Source: Nostoc sp. PCC 7107
Lineage (GTDB): Bacteria > Cyanobacteriota > Cyanobacteriia > Cyanobacteriales > Nostocaceae
Length of the DNA stretch: 64,000 nucleotides
Assembly: GCF_000316625.1 (NCBI RefSeq)
Contig: NC_019676.1
Span: forward strand, 5,412,501-5,476,500
Direction of reading: 5' to 3'
The notes beneath the pieces were generated by a model, which saw nothing but the letters and a program-made list of their open reading frames with translations, was not told the origin of the DNA and made no database searches. Shown piece after piece: positions 38,596 to 47,558 of this stretch; within the stretch, counting starts at the first letter, position 1, and every line of letters begins with the position of its first letter. A program made the translations under genes and the position numbers.

Positions 38596-38903
38596 CGCAT
38601 ATAATCGAGAGATCATGATTCTGAAACCATGAAAGCTACAACAAGAGTGAGCATTGATAAGTTTATTCTCAGGAAAACCCTTGGCTGAAGGATATCTTGA
38701 TTTATTACCCATCCGCTTCTTTACCTTTCAGGTAGTGGGTTTACCAATGGATAGTAGCGATCGCATTGTTTGGCAATTTGAGCCTGTTTATATCAACACA
38801 AAAATCTGTAGGGCTGTATAGATGCACCCCTCTGCGTAACTTTACGTTTACCTCAGCGCCTCTCTGGGTTTAAAAACATTACTCATACCCTCCCAAAGTA
38901 GAA
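38596..38903. other. Intergenic stretch
   Basis: About 300 bp between convergent genes with one HIP1 site and 'CTCTGCG...CAGCGCCTCTCTGGGTT', a fragment of the dispersed CTCTGCG-type repeat also seen near 590 and 23710. No gene seen. Confidence 0.4.
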
Positions 38904-39752
38904 TCACCGAGAAAATTTCACAAACACCTTATCACCCTTAATCTGAACTAAATATGACTGTAAAGGTACATCAGCCGTCAAACATTGCCCAGTATCTAGT
39001 TGATATTGAAATCCGTGTACAGGACAGGTGATGATCCCATTTTCCACTTTACCAGTATCCAGGGGCGAGGCTAAATGAGAACAAGCGTTGCGGTAACAGG
39101 TAATGCGATCGCCTTGCCGATATAAAATGAGCGCATGTCCGGCAACTTTTGGAGCATATATGCCTAAATCGGGAATTTGCTCAACAGTTGCTACCCTCAC
39201 CCAAGCAGTTGTAATTGTGGGCGGAAAAGGAGTAGTTAAACCAGTGTTGGTATTATCTACCGTAGAGCGATCGCCAACCGCAACTACGTTATTAATTTCT
39301 GGACAATAATTTTTGATTGACTGTTCCACTCCCTGAGATAAAGTCAAATGAGAAGCTGGACAACTACTGCAAGTTCCTATTAATTTAACTTCTACAGTAT
39401 CAGGTGGTTTAAAGGCGACTAATTCTATATCTCCATTGTGACTTTTTAATCCCGGACGGACTTCTTCTAAGGCGGCTTGAATGCGTTGTAATATTGGTGG
39501 AAGTGGTGGTTTAACTAAGTCATGATACAGCAAAACTGCATACACAACCTCATCATCCGCAGCCTGACGCAAAGCTGAAATTGATTCTTGTTTGAGGCTT
39601 TTAATCAACCGTGTCAATGCTTCTTTATGCAAAGCTTCAATCGCTCGTTTCAGACCGACAGCTACACACCTTTGACTTTCATCCCACTCAGATATAATTG
39701 CCTCAAAGCGGTTAATTTCTTCAACGAATTCTTCGAGGTTTGTCATTAACAA
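38904..39752 (-). CDS. NifU-like / Rieske fusion protein of the hydrogenase region
   Basis: 282 residues in three parts. A helical N-terminus (1-80) is followed by a NifU C-terminal type domain with 'LIGTCSSCPASHLTLSQGVEQSI' (CxxC that carries an Fe-S cluster), and then by a Rieske domain with 'CYRNACSHLASPLD' and 'ITCPVHGFQYQL' (two Cys, two His). In Nostoc such a protein is encoded between hupSL and the hyp genes and has been proposed to help mature the hydrogenase small subunit. Here the cluster is divergent from hupS, which supports a role in Fe-S supply to HupS. The start may be the ATG two codons in. Confidence 0.85.
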   Translation of the reverse strand: MLMTNLEEFVEEINRFEAIISEWDESQRCVAVGLKRAIEALHKEALTRLIKSLKQESISALRQAADDEVVYAVLLYHDLVKPPLPPILQRIQAALEEVRPGLKSHNGDIELVAFKPPDTVEVKLIGTCSSCPASHLTLSQGVEQSIKNYCPEINNVVAVGDRSTVDNTNTGLTTPFPPTITTAWVRVATVEQIPDLGIYAPKVAGHALILYRQGDRITCYRNACSHLASPLDTGKVENGIITCPVHGFQYQLDTGQCLTADVPLQSYLVQIKGDKVFVKFSR

Positions 39753-39793
39753 AAGTATGAAGTGTGAAATTATGGTGATTATTGACTACTTAA

Positions 39794-40018
39794 TTACTTC
39801 ATCTTGAAATCTTTCAGTAAGAAAGGCATCAAAGCACCTGTAATTAAGCTAGATAGAGTTATGGGAATACACAAAGGAATTTCTATTTGGGCAAGTCCTA
39901 TTAGTGATAGCAAACCAACACCAACGCCAATGGCAGTTTGCTGCACAAAATACATAGGGTCGCGTAATAGCTTACCTTGGAAAAATAACTTAGCCGAAAA
40001 CCAACCTAACTCAAACAT
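39794..40018 (-). CDS. Small membrane protein, hydrogenase-linked cluster
   Basis: 74 residues with a central hydrophobic stretch ('AIGVGVGLLSLIGLAQIEIPLCIPITLSSLITGALMPFLL') long enough for two membrane helices. It lies 8 bp after the next upstream gene (40027-40293) and is evidently in the same operon as the TPR and NifU-Rieske genes. It matches the small membrane proteins found with hydrogenase genes in Nostoc. No biochemical role is known. Confidence 0.7.
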   Translation of the reverse strand: MFELGWFSAKLFFQGKLLRDPMYFVQQTAIGVGVGLLSLIGLAQIEIPLCIPITLSSLITGALMPFLLKDFKMK

Positions 40019-40026
40019 ATTTCTTC

Positions 40027-40293
40027 CTAATAATTGTTCAATAGGGTTAACAAAGCAAAACCTAAAAGCATCGCAGGAATCGCCCCAGCCGGAGCAAATA
40101 AAGCCCCCAACATTGCCGAAAAAGAATAACCAATATCTTTACCTGCTAATATCATGCCGCCAATTGCACCGCCAATCATCGAAATGATTGTTGCTATAAC
40201 TAACCATACTGTTCCAGTAACTATATTCAGGTCACTAGATACCATACTCGTGAGAAAATTACTCACATTAAAATTGCTCAATAACTCACTCAT
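40027..40293 (-). CDS. Small membrane protein, hydrogenase-linked cluster
   Basis: 88 residues with two or three hydrophobic segments ('VWLVIATIISMIGGAIGGMILAG', 'FSAMLGALFAPAGAIPAMLLGFALLTLL') rich in Gly and Ala, as in tightly packed helices. It is the second gene of the likely operon, 61 bp after the TPR gene. Its constant company with the next small membrane protein and the hydrogenase genes suggests a joint membrane function. Unknown biochemically. Confidence 0.7.
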   Translation of the reverse strand: MSELLSNFNVSNFLTSMVSSDLNIVTGTVWLVIATIISMIGGAIGGMILAGKDIGYSFSAMLGALFAPAGAIPAMLLGFALLTLLNNY

Positions 40294-40354
40294 ATTTTCT
40301 TCCTTAGCGACCTTCGCGTCCTTTGCGGTTCGTTAATAAATCTAGCCTGTAAGC

Positions 40355-41329
40355 CTAGCTAATAGACCTAATTTCTCCTTCTACATCTTTTAATGCCTGT
40401 GCTACTAACTCAGCTTGTTCCAACTGTTGATGCTCGGTAAAAATTGACCAAGATTCTTGATAGTAACTACGGGCTTGCAGAAGATTTTGGGGATTACCTA
40501 ATTCGGGTTTTTCAGGATTATCAGGTAAGTTGAATAAAGCATTAGCTTTGTTGGAAATTGTGTTAGCATATTCTAAAGGTGTATCTCTGGAATTACGCAC
40601 CTTTAACGCCTCGTTATATGCGGCGATCGCCTTTAAATTATTCTCTACCGGATGAGAACTGAGTAAATACTGCAAAGCATTACCTAAGTTGTTTTGCAAC
40701 ATCGCATATTCTCTAGGATGATCAATCAGATTAATATGCTTCAGGGCAACTTCAAAAGATTGCACTGCTAACCCCTGACGCAAATATTCCCGTTCTGAAG
40801 CCATCGGCATCGACAGGTAAGCGATCGCAATATTGTTGTATAAAATCGCATAATCTTGCGGGTAATCTTCCCAAGTAAACACCCGCAAAGCTTCATGATA
40901 GGCCTGGATACTATCACTGATTCGGGCTAAGTTATAAGGCGCTAGAGATTGCAACACTAACCCATAATTCATCTGCGCCTCTGCAACTTCCTCCGGCGTG
41001 GCTAATTCTTGTAAAATTGGTAATGCTTCCTCATAACCAGCCTTGGCTTGCAGCAGCAATTCCGTATCCGCTTGGGGAATTATCTGTAAAGTCCCAGCCA
41101 TCCCCACCTGGGCTTTAGCCTTCAGCAGAGGATATTCCTCCCCAGACAGTTCATAAGCACGATAATACAGACCAACAGCATTCCGCAAATCCTGGGCAGT
41201 TTTTGGCTTATTTTGAAAACCTTGTGCCATTTCGATAAGCATCTGGATTTTTTCTGCCGTCGTTGCTGACTCCGAAGCGATCGCCGCCATAGCTGCTTTC
41301 ACAGCCGAATCTGTAATGCTAGGTGTCAT
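40355..41329 (-). CDS. Tetratricopeptide repeat protein, hydrogenase-linked cluster
   Basis: 324 residues, all helical, with no signal peptide. TPR-like units are spread along the chain ('AQMNYGLVLQSLAP', 'AILYNNIAIAYLSM', 'AMLQNNLGNALQYLL', 'YANTISNKANALFNL'). It is the first gene of the cluster of four and divergent from hupS, with a shared upstream region of about 590 bp. TPR proteins act as scaffolds; here the context suggests assistance in hydrogenase assembly, which is inference. Confidence 0.8.
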   Translation of the reverse strand: MTPSITDSAVKAAMAAIASESATTAEKIQMLIEMAQGFQNKPKTAQDLRNAVGLYYRAYELSGEEYPLLKAKAQVGMAGTLQIIPQADTELLLQAKAGYEEALPILQELATPEEVAEAQMNYGLVLQSLAPYNLARISDSIQAYHEALRVFTWEDYPQDYAILYNNIAIAYLSMPMASEREYLRQGLAVQSFEVALKHINLIDHPREYAMLQNNLGNALQYLLSSHPVENNLKAIAAYNEALKVRNSRDTPLEYANTISNKANALFNLPDNPEKPELGNPQNLLQARSYYQESWSIFTEHQQLEQAELVAQALKDVEGEIRSIS

Positions 41330-41918
41330 AATTACCCTACTCTAGCTATTAAGAAAATTACTCGATTCATGCCCTCAAAATACACAAAAATTTCCTCACG
41401 ACCAAAGGCTTTTAAAGTATAAAGTGTGAAATAAATACACCCATATATTTCGCTAGAGAGCAATTGATCATGGGTAACTTATTTATGCAGTGGTTTGCAG
41501 TGACACATCAAAGCATAAATTTCATACTTCAGACTTCACACTTCCTTCCCCAATTTCCTTACTATAAAACACTCTATTTACAAAATTCTAGAGGGTAATT
41601 AACAATATTATGATTAAAATCCTACAAATAATTCATCATAATTATTTTGTGTATCACTAGCAAACAAAATATATTCAATAGACAAAAATACCTATTTCAA
41701 TCAACCCTATATACCTCCGCTTATCTGCATGATATTTTCTGAATATCCACAAATAATTATTTTTTCTTTAAAAAAATAAAATTAATCTAAAAATACATTA
41801 TTGTGAAAGATAAACCTCAAAAACAGGTGAGACTCTACAAGCGCCGTAGACGCAAAGCGGCTTGTCGCCAGACATCGCCTGCATCATACCTGATAAAAAA
41901 TAAACAAACACATAGCCA
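41330..41918. promoter_or_regulatory. Divergent upstream region of hupS and the accessory cluster
   Basis: About 590 bp that must hold the promoters for hupS and the TPR-led operon. The centre is very AT-rich. At about 41834-41880 a GC-rich element with imperfect inverted symmetry (CAAGCGCCGTAGACGCAAAGCGGCTTG) lies in the hupS leader and looks like a dispersed HIP-type repeat. I found no convincing NtcA palindrome by eye. Confidence 0.45.
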
Positions 41919-42881
41919 ATGACTAACGTACTCTGGCTGCAAGGTGGTGCCTGTTCGGGCAACACCATGTCGTTTCTGAATGCCGAAGAACCGACCGTCT
42001 GTGACCTCATTGCTGACTTTGGCATTAACGTGCTTTGGCATCCTTCCTTGGGGTTAGAATTAGGCAACAACTTACAAACCCTTCTGTGGGACTGCATTCT
42101 CGGCAAAATTCCCCTCGATATTTTGGTATTTGAAGGCAGTGTAGTCAACGCCCCCAACGGTACAGGTGAATGGAATCGGTTCGCCGATCGCCCGATGAAA
42201 GATTGGTTAATCGACCTAGCCCAAGCTGCCAGCTTTATAGTTGCTGTCGGAGATTGTGCCACATGGGGCGGAATTCCCGCAATGTCTCCCAACCCCAGCG
42301 AATCCCAAGGCTTACAATTCCTTAAACGTGAAGAAGGCGGCTTTTTAGGTAAAGACTTCCGCGCTAAATCTGGTTTACCTGTGATTAACATTCCGGGATG
42401 TCCCGCACACCCTGACTGGATAACGCAGATATTAGTGGCGATCGCTACCGGACGCATTGCTGATATTGCTTTGGATGAACTAAATCGCCCCCAAACCTTC
42501 TTCAACACCTACACCCAAACAGGCTGTACTCGCAACGTCCACTTTGCCTACAAAGCCTCAACCGCCGAATTTGGTCAACGTAAAGGCTGTCTCTTCTACG
42601 ACTTAGGCTGTCGCGGCCCCATGACTCACTCATCCTGCAACCGCATCCTCTGGAACCGCGTCTCATCCAAAACCCGCGCCGGAATGCCCTGTTTAGGTTG
42701 TACAGAACCAGAATTTCCCTTCTTTGACCTCAAACCCGGAACCGTCTTTAAAACCCAAACCGTCATGGGCGTTCCCAAAGAACTACCACCAGGAGTCAAC
42801 AAAAAAGACTACGCCCTCCTCACAATGGTCGCTAAAGATGCAGCGCCACCTTGGGCAGAGGAGGATTTTTTCACAGTTTAG
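41919..42881 (+). CDS. hupS: Uptake [NiFe] hydrogenase small subunit
   Basis: 320 residues. The N-terminus ('MTNVLWLQGGACSGNTMSFL') holds the proximal-cluster motif CxxN without a Tat signal peptide, as in cyanobacterial (group 2a) uptake hydrogenases. Further Fe-S ligands are in 'VGDCATWGG', 'NIPGCPAHP', 'CLFYDLGCRGP' and 'AGMPCLGCTEPEFPF', giving the three-cluster electron path. The enzyme recaptures H2 released by nitrogenase in heterocysts. hupL does not follow directly: an extra gene lies in between. Confidence 0.96.
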   Translation: MTNVLWLQGGACSGNTMSFLNAEEPTVCDLIADFGINVLWHPSLGLELGNNLQTLLWDCILGKIPLDILVFEGSVVNAPNGTGEWNRFADRPMKDWLIDLAQAASFIVAVGDCATWGGIPAMSPNPSESQGLQFLKREEGGFLGKDFRAKSGLPVINIPGCPAHPDWITQILVAIATGRIADIALDELNRPQTFFNTYTQTGCTRNVHFAYKASTAEFGQRKGCLFYDLGCRGPMTHSSCNRILWNRVSSKTRAGMPCLGCTEPEFPFFDLKPGTVFKTQTVMGVPKELPPGVNKKDYALLTMVAKDAAPPWAEEDFFTV

Positions 42882-43026
42882 TAATTAATTACAGTGTTTT
42901 GGTTGATGAGTTGAGGCGGTATTGGGAAACTGTTGATTTCACTGCAAGATTCAATTAAGGTGTGATATTTTGTGGACAAACTACATATTAGTTGCAACTG
43001 TAGTGAAGCCACAAAGGAGTAAATAT

Positions 43027-43599
43027 ATGGGTGCAGAAAATCTGGATGAAGAAGATTTATACTGTCATGCGGATCTCGACTGGATGACAATCAAAAGTTC
43101 AGATGTTAATGCTGTTGTGAATGCTTTAGAGTTAGAGAATATTCAACAAGGAAGCTTTAGTAATTTCGGGGATACAGCTAATACTTTCGTGTTTCCTACT
43201 CAAAATGATTGGATAATCATTTTTCATCAGTGGGAACCAAGGGGAAGTTCCGCAGAATATCTGAATGCAATGCAGCAAATAGTCACTGAATTAAGCCAGA
43301 AATTTGGTGAGGCGCAGTCTTTTGCAGCTTACGAAGATGTCATCTACTATGCCCATTGGATACTCGCACAAAATGGCATTTTGATCAGATCATTTGCAAA
43401 AGCCGGTGAAACCGATCTATTTCGTAATTTTGAAGAAGTGACAGAAGCAGAAAGTTTCATCGACTGGACAGATGCAGAACTATTCCCCGGAATGCCAGAA
43501 GTTATCCGACTATCTCAAAAATGGAGTACAGAACCAATCTTCTCTAACCATCCAGAGAATGTAGTGGGTGTACTTGGATATAAGCATTTGCAACTTTAA
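43027..43599 (+). CDS. Hypothetical protein encoded between hupS and hupL
   Basis: 190 residues from the ATG at 43027, which has AAGGAG 7 nt upstream; a frame from 42970 lacks such a site. Soluble, acidic, with no cysteine cluster motif and no signal peptide. Recognisable pieces are 'WIIIFHQWEPRGSSAEYLNAMQQIVTELSQKFGEAQSFAAYEDVIYYAHWILAQNG' and 'FPGMPEVIRLSQKWSTEP', which look like an alpha/beta fold of the immunity-protein or SMI1 style, a weak impression only. Lying in sense within hupSL it is probably co-transcribed. I do not recognise its family. Confidence 0.75.
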   Translation: MGAENLDEEDLYCHADLDWMTIKSSDVNAVVNALELENIQQGSFSNFGDTANTFVFPTQNDWIIIFHQWEPRGSSAEYLNAMQQIVTELSQKFGEAQSFAAYEDVIYYAHWILAQNGILIRSFAKAGETDLFRNFEEVTEAESFIDWTDAELFPGMPEVIRLSQKWSTEPIFSNHPENVVGVLGYKHLQL

Positions 43600-43692
43600 G
43601 CCTAAACGACATCTGAATTAATATCTACCGCAACTGCCTCAACTGTCATTACCGCATCACTGACTACATATCAAAGAAAACAGGAGAGGAGA

Positions 43693-45288
43693 ATGGGAAA
43701 ACAAACATTAGATATATCACCCGTCGGGAGAGTCGAGGGTGATTTAGATGTCCGCGTCGAAATCGCTGATGGCTATGTAGTCAACGCCTGGACTCACGCC
43801 GAACTCTTTCGCGGTTTTGAAATCATCCTCCGTGGCAAAGACCCTCAAGCCGGATTAATTGTCACACCCCGGATTTGCGGTATTTGCGGCGGTTCTCACC
43901 TCACCTCTGCATCCTGGGCTTTGGATACAGCCTGGGGTACAGAAGTGCCACGCAACGCCATCTTAGCCAGAAACCTCGGTCAAATCGTCGAAACTATCCA
44001 AAGTATCCCCCGCTACTTTTATGGATTGTTCGCCATTGACTTAACAAATAAAAACTACCGTAGTAGTCGCTTCTATGATGAAGCAGTCCGCCGCTTTTCT
44101 GCGTTCACCGGGAAATCTTACGAAATTGGCGTAACTATTTCCGCCAAACCAGTAGAAATTTACGCCCTCTTGGGTGGACAATGGCCGCACTCTAGTTATA
44201 TGGTTCCTGGTGGCGTGATGTGCGCCCCCACCCTCACCGACATTACCCGCGCCTGGGCAATTCTCGAATACTTCCGCACCAACTGGCTAGAACCAGTATG
44301 GTTAGGCTGTTCTTTAGAACGCTACGAAGAAATCCAAACTTACGATGACTTCATGAACTGGTTAGATGAAGACATCAAACATCGTGAATCTGACTTAGGC
44401 TTTTATTGGCGGATGGGTCTAGATATTGGTTTAGATAGATATGGTGCTGGTGTTGGTAAATACGTCACCTGGGGATATTTAGCCCATGAGGATAGATACC
44501 AAAAGCCCACCATTGAAGGGCGTAATGCAGCGATGATTATGAAGGGTGGTGTGTATGACAGTTTCACAGACACCCACAGCCTAATGGATCAGTCCTTCGC
44601 CCGCGAGAATCTCACCCATTCTTGGTATGATGAAGGGACAGCAAATATTCATCCAAGCGATCGCACGACAAAACCCACTGCCAATAATACAAAAGACTTC
44701 GAGAATGCTTATTCTTGGGCGAGTGCAGTTTTACACAAAGACTTCGGACGTTTAGAAGCTGGCCCTTTAGCACGTCAATTAGTAGCTGGCGGTAATCACG
44801 GCGAATCTTGGCAACATCATGATGGGTTTATTCTTGATGTGTTTAAAAAAACGGGTGGTGCTAACATTCACGTCCGTCAGTTAGCCAGACTCCACGAACT
44901 AGTGAAATTGTATCGCCAAGCCGAACATTGTCTGCGTGAATTTGTCTTAAATGACCCTTGGTATATTAAACCCACAGAAAAAGACGGCAAAGGTTGGGGC
45001 GCAACTGAAGCGGCGCGGGGTGCTTTGTGTCACTGGGTAGAAATAGAGGGCGGTAAGATTAAGAACTATCAAGTCATTGCACCAGGAACGTGGAATATCG
45101 GCCCCCGTGACGGTGAAGGTAAACGCGGCCCCATTGAGGAAGCTTTGATCGGGACACCTATTGAAGATCCGACTGATCCTGTAGAAGTTGGTCACGTCGC
45201 GCGATCGTTTGATTCTTGTTTGGTGTGTACAGTTCACGCCCATGATGCGAAGACAGGCGAAGAGTTGGCACGTTTTCGGACTGCGTAA
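43693..45288 (+). CDS. hupL: Uptake [NiFe] hydrogenase large subunit
   Basis: 531 residues with an excellent ribosome site (GGAGAGGAGA before the ATG). The Ni-Fe ligands are intact: 'RICGICGGSH' (Cys62, Cys65) and 'DSCLVCTVH' (Cys509, Cys512). The 16 residues after His515 form the C-terminal extension that the HupW protease removes during maturation. The gene is continuous, so it has no hupL excision element of the kind found in Nostoc PCC 7120 vegetative cells. A sequence at 44188-44203 resembles that element's target. Confidence 0.97.
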   Translation: MGKQTLDISPVGRVEGDLDVRVEIADGYVVNAWTHAELFRGFEIILRGKDPQAGLIVTPRICGICGGSHLTSASWALDTAWGTEVPRNAILARNLGQIVETIQSIPRYFYGLFAIDLTNKNYRSSRFYDEAVRRFSAFTGKSYEIGVTISAKPVEIYALLGGQWPHSSYMVPGGVMCAPTLTDITRAWAILEYFRTNWLEPVWLGCSLERYEEIQTYDDFMNWLDEDIKHRESDLGFYWRMGLDIGLDRYGAGVGKYVTWGYLAHEDRYQKPTIEGRNAAMIMKGGVYDSFTDTHSLMDQSFARENLTHSWYDEGTANIHPSDRTTKPTANNTKDFENAYSWASAVLHKDFGRLEAGPLARQLVAGGNHGESWQHHDGFILDVFKKTGGANIHVRQLARLHELVKLYRQAEHCLREFVLNDPWYIKPTEKDGKGWGATEAARGALCHWVEIEGGKIKNYQVIAPGTWNIGPRDGEGKRGPIEEALIGTPIEDPTDPVEVGHVARSFDSCLVCTVHAHDAKTGEELARFRTA

Positions 45289-45330
45289 GTTTAAACGCAG
45301 AGTTGCGCGGAGTATTTTATATGAGTGTGG

Positions 45331-45360
45331 CTAATGGCTAGTTATTTAGTTAGTCATTAG
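45331..45360 (+). terminator. Possible terminator after hupL
   Basis: A 10-bp stem CTAATGGCTA / TAGTCATTAG (one G-T pair) with a 10-nt loop about 40 bp after the hupL stop. There is no clean T-run, so this is a weak call. Confidence 0.35.
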
Positions 45361-45412
45361 CTTATTACTAATCATTCTTTGGTTCTCATAAACATTCTAA
45401 CCTTTCTGGTGT

Positions 45413-45946
45413 TTAGAACTTTTCTTTATTAGACCACTGGTAAAGGTAAGCAGCAGAAATTAACCAAATCCACCAGAATCTTAATAGGAAAACATCCAAC
45501 GTTACTCTGAATGTTCTTACATCACCAAATCTTTGTTGTAAACTGCTAACAGATAAAATATAAATTGGAATTATAAAAAGTGTAACAATTGGTAGAAGAG
45601 ATAAAACAAGTATTACAAAATCTCGAATAATCAAGGATCTAAATTTTGGTAGAGTAAGCCATTTTGGCGGATTTGACCACAGAAATCTGAGTAATAGTGC
45701 ATACCCTCCTGCCAAAATCAAAAACCATATAAAAGCTAACAGTAATGCAATAACAGAAACTACAAAAAATAAAATTAGGTTATTATTACCTGTGACAGCT
45801 AGAAGACTTCCTACAAGAAAATAGCGCCAGAACTCAAATGCAAAAACTACAGTTGCACCAAAGTAGGCTGGTATTGCTAACTTCATAGCCATCATCCACG
45901 ACTTTGGATAAGGTAGCCAAACAGGAAACCAACTTGCTTTACTCAT
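45413..45946 (-). CDS. Hypothetical multi-pass membrane protein
   Basis: 177 residues, four or five hydrophobic segments ('MKLAIPAYFGATVVFAFEF', 'LILFFVVSVIALLLAFIWFLILAGGYALLL', 'FVILVLSLLPIVTLFIIPIYIL', 'VFLLRFWWIWLISAAYLYQW'). It is convergent with hupL and not part of the hydrogenase operon. No family recognised. Confidence 0.6.
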   Translation of the reverse strand: MSKASWFPVWLPYPKSWMMAMKLAIPAYFGATVVFAFEFWRYFLVGSLLAVTGNNNLILFFVVSVIALLLAFIWFLILAGGYALLLRFLWSNPPKWLTLPKFRSLIIRDFVILVLSLLPIVTLFIIPIYILSVSSLQQRFGDVRTFRVTLDVFLLRFWWIWLISAAYLYQWSNKEKF

Positions 45947-46251
45947 AATCTCAATGCTTTTTATGGGTTTTGGATAGAATATTTGTGCTAATTTCTAGCT
46001 ACTATTTAGAATCATGATCATAAGCTATGTATAACTATATTGTCGCTACGCGTATATGCTGAAATAAAAGCCATTTAATAGCAATCGATATCTTATCCGC
46101 GACAATCAGCTATTTGTATAATTTGGTAATGCGGGCTAAAAGCGATACTTTCGGTGGGCTGAGTCGCAAAGCGACACGCTGCGCGAACGCCAACGCACAA
46201 AATCACCACAAGAGATCAATAGTAATTTTTCCATTTAATAAAAGTAACTTG
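45947..46251. other. Intergenic stretch with HIP-like GC-rich repeat
   Basis: AT-rich apart from about 46135-46200, where a GC-rich piece (GAGTCGCAAAGCGACACGCTGCGCGAACGCC) shows a short inverted repeat and resembles dispersed cyanobacterial repeats. No gene seen. Confidence 0.4.
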
Positions 46252-46548
46252 CTAATTTCGCTTTTGCCAGATTGTAGGATTTCTTCGCCCGTGAAAAATT
46301 GCTATTACAATAACTCGGCTAGAGATCATTCGATAGTAAACAGCATAAGGAAAACGTTGTAAAATCGCTCTTCTTACATCGTTATATACAACAGTATAAG
46401 ATTCTGGCATTTGGCAAATTCTATTTAGAATATCGTCCACACATTCCAAAAACTCATCGCCAAGTCCAGCTTGCTGATTTTCATACCAACTATACGCCTC
46501 ATCAAGTTCATCACGAACTTCTGGACGAAATACTAAAACGTAGTCCAT
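46252..46548 (-). CDS. RelE/ParE-family toxin
   Basis: 98 residues with the ParE pattern: 'FRPEVRDELDEAYSWYENQQAGLGDEFLECVDDILNRI' (two N-terminal helices), then strands 'VRRAILQRFPYAVYYRMISSRVIVIAIFHGRRNP'. The ending 'AIFHGRRNP..W' is the family signature. ParE toxins poison gyrase; relatives cut mRNA. It overlaps its antitoxin gene by one base. The pair is bounded by unrelated genes. Confidence 0.9.
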   Translation of the reverse strand: MDYVLVFRPEVRDELDEAYSWYENQQAGLGDEFLECVDDILNRICQMPESYTVVYNDVRRAILQRFPYAVYYRMISSRVIVIAIFHGRRNPTIWQKRN

Positions 46549-46769
46549 TATCGTCTTTTTATCGAAGCTTTAATTTCTTCCCATGTCATCACATTATCTG
46601 GATTGGCTTCGTAATCATTATTCCGACGCTCAAGTTCTTGTTTTTGTGCTTCTGTAATATCAGGGTAAGCCTGTTCTGCTGCGATACTGTCCCAAATGGC
46701 TTGCACAAGACGAATCCGTTCTTCAATACTGAGGGTTTGAATCTCGTTTAAAGTGGTTGTAAAATCCAT
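46548..46769 (-). CDS. Addiction-module antitoxin (ParD-like stability protein)
   Basis: 73 residues from the ATG at 46769. 'LSIEERIRLVQAIWDSIAAE' followed by 'ITEAQKQELERRNNDYEANPDNVMTWEEIKASI' is the short 'addiction module component' family that pairs with ParE/RelE toxins. The C-terminal half should wrap the toxin. One-base overlap with the toxin start implies coupled translation. Confidence 0.88.
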   Translation of the reverse strand: MDFTTTLNEIQTLSIEERIRLVQAIWDSIAAEQAYPDITEAQKQELERRNNDYEANPDNVMTWEEIKASIKRR

Positions 46770-47002
46770 ACTCACCAAACCAAATGGAAATTTTCAGAGT
46801 ATAAGTCACTATAACTGTTTAATTTACCGCATAGCTGGTTGCAGAAAGCTAAACTGTGCTTACACTGTAACCATAATCTAACATGGCAGCGGCTCAACCT
46901 TGCATCATAACTCTATATTTGGGAGCGATCGCACGATACATTGCGTGAACTATCTTACTTACGTTATACAAGAATCAGTTACTCAGTAAACAACGAAAAT
47001 AA

Positions 47003-47407
47003 ATGACTATTTCAAAGCTTTACGTACTTCCGCTTGCAAGTATGATAGTCCTGACTGGTAGTTTACTTATAAAAATTCCTACAGCCCAGTCTTCTGATTT
47101 TGATACAGCAAATTCTGTAATCAATAGCCCAAAAGCTGCTGATGAAATTGTTGACAGAGATGTTCTAGAAGAAGGCCAGGTATTTGTAGTTCAGACAAGA
47201 AGCAAAGGTGTTGAAATTATAGAAGCGGGTAGATTTATGACTACGACAAGAAATTTTCTTGTCACAATAGAAGATGAGAACGGGAAAATTCTTCGAGTCT
47301 TTCAACGTTTAGGTAGAGGGTCAGACCTCATTGCTACTGCTAGGATGCAAAAAGCTGAAGCTATTCAATTATTAAAATTGGGCGGAGTGATTGTAGAAGA
47401 ACTTTAA
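47003..47407 (+). CDS. Exported hypothetical protein
   Basis: 134 residues. A signal peptide is likely (residues 1-30: 'KLYVLPLASMIVLTGSLLIKIPTAQS'). The mature part is soluble and acidic, ending with a helix ('ARMQKAEAIQLLKLGGVIVEEL'). No known domain recognised. Single gene on the + strand after the toxin pair. Confidence 0.6.
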   Translation: MTISKLYVLPLASMIVLTGSLLIKIPTAQSSDFDTANSVINSPKAADEIVDRDVLEEGQVFVVQTRSKGVEIIEAGRFMTTTRNFLVTIEDENGKILRVFQRLGRGSDLIATARMQKAEAIQLLKLGGVIVEEL

Positions 47408-47558
47408 AGACAGATGCGATCGCCCTCTTAAACTCATCACTGATTTAGAGTGGCAAATTTCCTTGTTTGAGAGCAATGTATGGGAAAATACAAGATTGGC
47501 CACAGTAGTGACCAATTATTCACTAACTCTACTGCAAAACATCTCAGAACAAGGAATA

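Noticed and set aside
41330-41918. NtcA site upstream of hupS
   Set aside because: I looked for GTA-N8-TAC and TGT-N9-ACA; near misses around 41650 do not keep both halves at the right spacing.
41798-42508. Long minus-strand frame across hupS
   Set aside because: It is a shadow of hupS; the hupS frame has all the expected cysteines and homology.
46114-46362. Plus-strand 82-codon frame
   Set aside because: It crosses a dispersed GC-rich repeat and overlaps the ParE-type toxin gene on the other strand.
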